Below are positions 14,779 through 17,369 of a DNA stretch of 17,369 nucleotides, one piece after another. The notes beneath the pieces were generated by a model. The model did not search any database. It was not told the DNA's origin and was given only the letters and a program-made list of their open reading frames with translations. This DNA is from Anthropogastromicrobium sp963626545 (GTDB taxonomy: Bacteria; Bacillota; Clostridia; Lachnospirales; Lachnospiraceae): assembly GCA_963626545.1 (NCBI GenBank), contig CAVFYJ010000076.1, forward strand, positions 1 through 17,369, read 5' to 3'. Both the position numbers and the translations under genes were made by a program. Each line of letters begins with the position of its first letter. The first letter of the stretch is position 1.

Positions 14779-14889
14779 ATGTCCGAATACCAGCATATAG
14801 CGCATGGTTTTGGCCCGATTTATGATGACAATTCAAAAAATTTAATTTTAGGAATCTGGGCGGATGCCATAAAAAAAGTAGAATGGTAG
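14779..14889 (+). pseudogene. Truncated remnant resembling DNA-deoxyinosine glycosylase
   Basis: A 36-codon open frame starts 2 bases after the kinase stop codon. Its first 25 residues (MSEYQHIAHGFGPIYDD, then NSKNLILG) match, from memory, the N-terminus of the DNA-deoxyinosine (hypoxanthine) glycosylases of the uracil-DNA glycosylase superfamily. In that family LILG is followed by SFPSVKSR and a domain of about 130 more residues. Here the match stops at LILG and the frame ends 11 residues later (IWADAIKKVEW). The thrS promoter begins 11 bases after the stop. The simplest reading is a gene start left after a deletion. A small functional peptide is possible but less likely. Confidence 0.55.
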
Positions 14890-14899
14890 AAAAAAACTA

Positions 14900-14928
14900 T
14901 TGTCAATTTCAAAAAGCCGTGGTAGAAT
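14900..14928 (+). promoter_or_regulatory. Promoter of the thrS T-box leader
   Basis: TTGTCA at 14900-14905 and TAGAAT at 14923-14928 are separated by 17 bp, each with one mismatch to consensus. Transcription would start near 14935, about 20 bases before stem I of the T-box. Confidence 0.75.
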
Positions 14929-14934
14929 AGCACC

Positions 14935-15242
14935 TGAGATTCAAAGGCAATGACGGAAAGAGTAATACAGAGGAAACATCCAGAGAGAATCGTGTATGGT
15001 GGAAGCGATTTATGGGAATCCTGTATGAAGACCATTCCTGAGCTGCGCGCAGAAGAAGTCAATGTGCAATGGAAACCAGATATTGAATTTAATCAATTCG
15101 ATCACCTCAATTGGTCTGGGGAAATTTGAAACAAGGCTTCGAAGCGTCGCCGTGCTGCTGCGTTATAAGCAAAGAGTGAAAGATAAGGTGGAACCGTGCA
15201 TTAGCACCCTTAGGTATGTCATATACCTATGGGTGTTTTTTT
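14935..15242 (+). promoter_or_regulatory. T-box riboswitch, threonine specifier (ACC)
   Basis: This leader reads uncharged tRNA-Thr and permits transcription into thrS. At the base of stem I, GGAA (14955-14958) pairs with TTCC, and ATACAG (14965-14970) pairs with CTGTAT. They frame a specifier loop with AGAGTA on one side and GAAGACCA on the other. ACC at 15031-15033 is the specifier. The distal stem shows CAGAGAG and GGTGGAAG. The T-box core AAGGTGGAACCGTG lies at 15185-15198. Its UGGA predicts discriminator base U73 in tRNA-Thr. The antiterminator (AAGGTG with CACCCTT) and the terminator are mutually exclusive. The cognate gene directly downstream confirms the specifier. Confidence 0.93.
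15205..15242 (+). terminator. T-box terminator before thrS
   Basis: CACCCTTAGGTAT at 15205-15217 pairs with ATACCTATGGGTG at 15223-15235, with one U-U mismatch and a 5-base loop, followed by seven Ts at 15236-15242. The 5' arm CACCCTT is shared with the antiterminator. Confidence 0.92.
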
Positions 15243-15377
15243 ATTTGAAGCAGACAGAAGAAAGTTTGTTTGTTCCAAGAAAGCTTGTTTTATCTACTGT
15301 CACCAATGGAAAACAAATGTCGAAAAGACAAGAAAAAAGAATCGAAAAGAATCGATAAGAAGCAAGAGGAGATCAAA

Positions 15378-17135
15378 ATGGTAAACTTTAAAGAAGATGA
15401 AGCGTTAAACACACTGAATCATTCCTGCGCACATCTGATGGCACAGGCAATCCGTCACCTGTATCCACAGGCAAAGTTCTGGGTAGGACCGGTTGTTGCA
15501 GAAGGTTTCTACTATGATGTTGATTTTGGCGATCATGCATTCAAGGAAGAGGACATGGCTGCAATCGAGAAGGAAATGAAGAAGATTGCAAAGAGAGGCT
15601 TCAAGATTGTCCGCAAGGAGATTTCTAAGGAAGAAGCAATGGAGATGTTCAAGGATGATGAGTACAAGCTGGATCTGATTTCCAACCTGGAAGATGGAAC
15701 CATTTCCTGCTATGAGCAGGGTGATTTCACCGATCTGTGTCGTGGTCCTCACGTTGACAACGTAAAACTTTGCCGTTACTTCAAGCTGTTAAAGCATTCT
15801 GGCGCTTACTGGAAAGGTGATAAGAACAACAAGGTTCTGCAGAGAATCTACGGTGTATGTTTCCCAACAGCAGAAGAACTTGAGGAGCACTTAAAACTTC
15901 TTGAGGAGGCAAAGGAGAGAGATCACAGAAAGATCGGTAAGGATATGAACCTGTTCATGGTAGACGATCTGGTAGGCCGTGGTCTTCCGATGTTCCTTCC
16001 AAAGGGTTATGTCATCTGGCAGGAGTTAGAGAACTACATCAAGGAGAAGGAGAGAAAGCTTGGCTATCTGCACGTAATGACTCCTTGTGTTGGTACTGTA
16101 AATCTGTACAAGACCTCCGGTCACTGGGATCACTACAAGGAGAACATGTTCCCTGCAATGGAAGTCGATGGTGAGTCCTTCGTTCTTCGTCCGATGAACT
16201 GCCCACACCACATGATGATCTATGCAAACCGTATGCATTCCTACAAGGATCTGCCGATCCGTATCGGTGAGATCGCTCATGACTTCCGTTATGAGTCCAG
16301 TGGTACCTTAAAGGGTATCGAGAGAGGACGTCATTTCTGCCAGAACGATGCCCATCTGTTTGTAACACCAGAGCAGATTAAGGATGAGTTCTCCAGAGTT
16401 GTTGATCTGATCTTCAGCACTTACAAGGATTTCGGTATTACCGATTATCGCTGCGTTCTGTCTCTTAGAGACCCAGAGAATAAGACAAAGTATCATGATG
16501 ACGATGAGATGTGGAATAAGGCAGAAAACGCTCTTAGAGACGTTATGAATGACCTTGGAATCGAGTACACTGAAGAGATCGGTGAGGCTGCATTCTACGG
16601 CCCGAAGCTGGATGTAAATGTAAAGCCGGCTGTAGGAAATGAGTATACATTGTCTACCTGCCAGCTTGACTTCTGTCTGCCAGCAAAGTTCCAGTTAACT
16701 TATATCGACAAGGATGGCGAGAAGAAGACTCCTGTTGTTCTGCATAGAGCAATTCTTGGATCTCTTGATCGTTTCATGGCTTATATCCTTGAGGAGACAA
16801 AGGGAAATCTGCCGACATGGCTGGCTCCAGTTCAGGTAAAGGTTATGCCTGTTAAGACTGATAACGAGGAACTGATGGAGTACGCAAGACAGATCTGCGA
16901 GAAGCTTGAGGATCGCAATGTCCGCGTTGAGCTTGATGACAGAGCAGAGAAGCTTGGTTATCGTATGCGTGAGGGCCAGGTTCAGAAGGTTCCGTATCTG
17001 CTTGTAATTGGATTTAACGAGATGGAGAATCAGTCCGTTTCCTACAGACTGCACGGTGAGATGAACACCACAACTGTTGGACTGGATGAGTTCGTTGAGA
17101 AGATCTATGAGGAAATCAAGAACAAGGTAAGATAA
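15378..17135 (+). CDS. thrS: Threonyl-tRNA synthetase lacking the TGS domain
   Basis: This 585-residue class II synthetase charges tRNA-Thr. The chain begins directly at the editing domain: HSCAH (His15, His19) and CRGPH (Cys121, His125) form its HxxxH and CxxxH site for clearing mischarged serine. The catalytic core follows, with motif 2 around FRYESSGTLKGIERGRHF (303-320), zinc ligands Cys275 (MNCPH), His326 (QNDAH) and His456 (LHRAI), and motif 3 LGSLDRF (460-466). The anticodon-binding domain starts near 483 (LAPVQV). The usual enzyme has about 640 residues with an N-terminal TGS domain of about 60, which is absent. AGAGGAG at 15365-15371 precedes the ATG at 15378. The sequence upstream in frame is not TGS-like. 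A threonine T-box controls it. Confidence 0.95.
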   Translation: MVNFKEDEALNTLNHSCAHLMAQAIRHLYPQAKFWVGPVVAEGFYYDVDFGDHAFKEEDMAAIEKEMKKIAKRGFKIVRKEISKEEAMEMFKDDEYKLDLISNLEDGTISCYEQGDFTDLCRGPHVDNVKLCRYFKLLKHSGAYWKGDKNNKVLQRIYGVCFPTAEELEEHLKLLEEAKERDHRKIGKDMNLFMVDDLVGRGLPMFLPKGYVIWQELENYIKEKERKLGYLHVMTPCVGTVNLYKTSGHWDHYKENMFPAMEVDGESFVLRPMNCPHHMMIYANRMHSYKDLPIRIGEIAHDFRYESSGTLKGIERGRHFCQNDAHLFVTPEQIKDEFSRVVDLIFSTYKDFGITDYRCVLSLRDPENKTKYHDDDEMWNKAENALRDVMNDLGIEYTEEIGEAAFYGPKLDVNVKPAVGNEYTLSTCQLDFCLPAKFQLTYIDKDGEKKTPVVLHRAILGSLDRFMAYILEETKGNLPTWLAPVQVKVMPVKTDNEELMEYARQICEKLEDRNVRVELDDRAEKLGYRMREGQVQKVPYLLVIGFNEMENQSVSYRLHGEMNTTTVGLDEFVEKIYEEIKNKVR

Positions 17136-17178
17136 GTTAAGATAAGAAAATAGTAAGGTAAGACAAGTTTAGGAATCT

Positions 17179-17233
17179 GGCGCGGGAATCTTCGGTCATT
17201 CAATGACCGAGGATTCCCGCGCCGCTTGCTTTT
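17179..17233 (+). terminator. Long terminator hairpin after thrS
   Basis: A near-perfect stem of about 21 bp runs from 17179 to 17223. Its outer GGCGCGGGAATC pairs with GATTCCCGCGCC, its inner CGGTCAT pairs with ATGACCG, and a 3-base loop closes it. A short T-rich tail (GCTTGCTTTT) ends at 17233. The stem is much more GC-rich than its surroundings. It begins 43 bases after the thrS stop codon. Confidence 0.85.
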
Positions 17234-17369
17234 ATCATACCATAAATCTGTTGAAGCGAAGTGGAATCCTATATGAGGGAGCTGATTCAGGATCTTCTTA
17301 TGGCATGACTGTAAAATGGATTGTCCAGAGAGGAGCTGCCTGTGCTATGCGTATTGTATAGCGCGGACT

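Noticed and set aside
15270..15377. In-frame N-terminal extension of thrS from a TTG
   Set aside because: It encodes a Lys-rich stretch unlike a TGS domain and lacks a ribosome binding site, whereas the ATG at 15378 has a strong one.
17251..17361. 36-codon open frame starting with TTG near the window end
   Set aside because: It is short, has no ribosome binding site and no recognisable similarity. The 136 bases after the terminator hold nothing I can support.
1..17369. CRISPR array, insertion sequence, phage or defence island
   Set aside because: No regularly spaced repeats, transposase, integrase or recognised defence genes were seen. The genes are metabolic, transport and envelope functions.

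Overview
The window looks like chromosomal DNA of an anaerobic gut Firmicute, most likely a member of the Lachnospiraceae. This is inferred from moderate GC, strong AGGAGG-type ribosome binding sites, T-box leaders, a bile salt hydrolase, and the protein sequence style. A 10-base N run at 13277-13286 is an assembly gap, so the order across it is not guaranteed. I see no rRNA, tRNA, CRISPR array, insertion sequence or phage genes.

Left part (1-2195, + strand): a sigma-A type promoter drives a membrane-anchored extracytoplasmic protein of unknown function, followed 46 bp later by a bile salt hydrolase with all expected catalytic residues. Next (2270-5700, - strand): a three-gene ABC importer in the order substrate-binding protein, permease, ATPase, transcribed leftwards. 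It lies behind a T-box leader with specifier UGG and a T-box UGGC sequence, which points to tRNA-Trp and so to tryptophan (TrpXYZ type). Its promoter is divergent from that of a secreted acidic protein of unknown function (5926-7236), which ends in a clear terminator.

Middle part (7362-13135, + strand): a cell-envelope run. It holds an LCP-family ligase with a long charged cytoplasmic head, a small zinc-ribbon protein, UDP-galactopyranose mutase (glf), phosphoglucosamine mutase (glmM), and a GH88/GH105-type unsaturated glycuronyl hydrolase. glf and glmM supply activated sugars for surface glycans and peptidoglycan, and the LCP enzyme would attach glycans to the wall. The hydrolase is a glycan-degrading gene in an otherwise biosynthetic run.

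Right part (13144-17369, + strand): a palindrome, a tandem 16-bp repeat and a promoter interrupted by the N gap precede a single-chain Wzz/tyrosine-kinase protein for polysaccharide chain-length control. Right behind it is a 36-codon remnant that looks like the start of a DNA-deoxyinosine glycosylase. Then comes a second T-box leader (specifier ACC, threonine) controlling a threonyl-tRNA synthetase that lacks the N-terminal TGS domain, followed by a long terminator hairpin.

I found no convincing wholly new multi-gene system. The most useful observations are the two T-boxes (one of which assigns the transporter substrate), the non-lipidated binding protein, the TGS-less ThrRS, the glycosylase remnant, the bile salt hydrolase with its unknown partner, and the tandem operator-like repeat at the LCP promoter.
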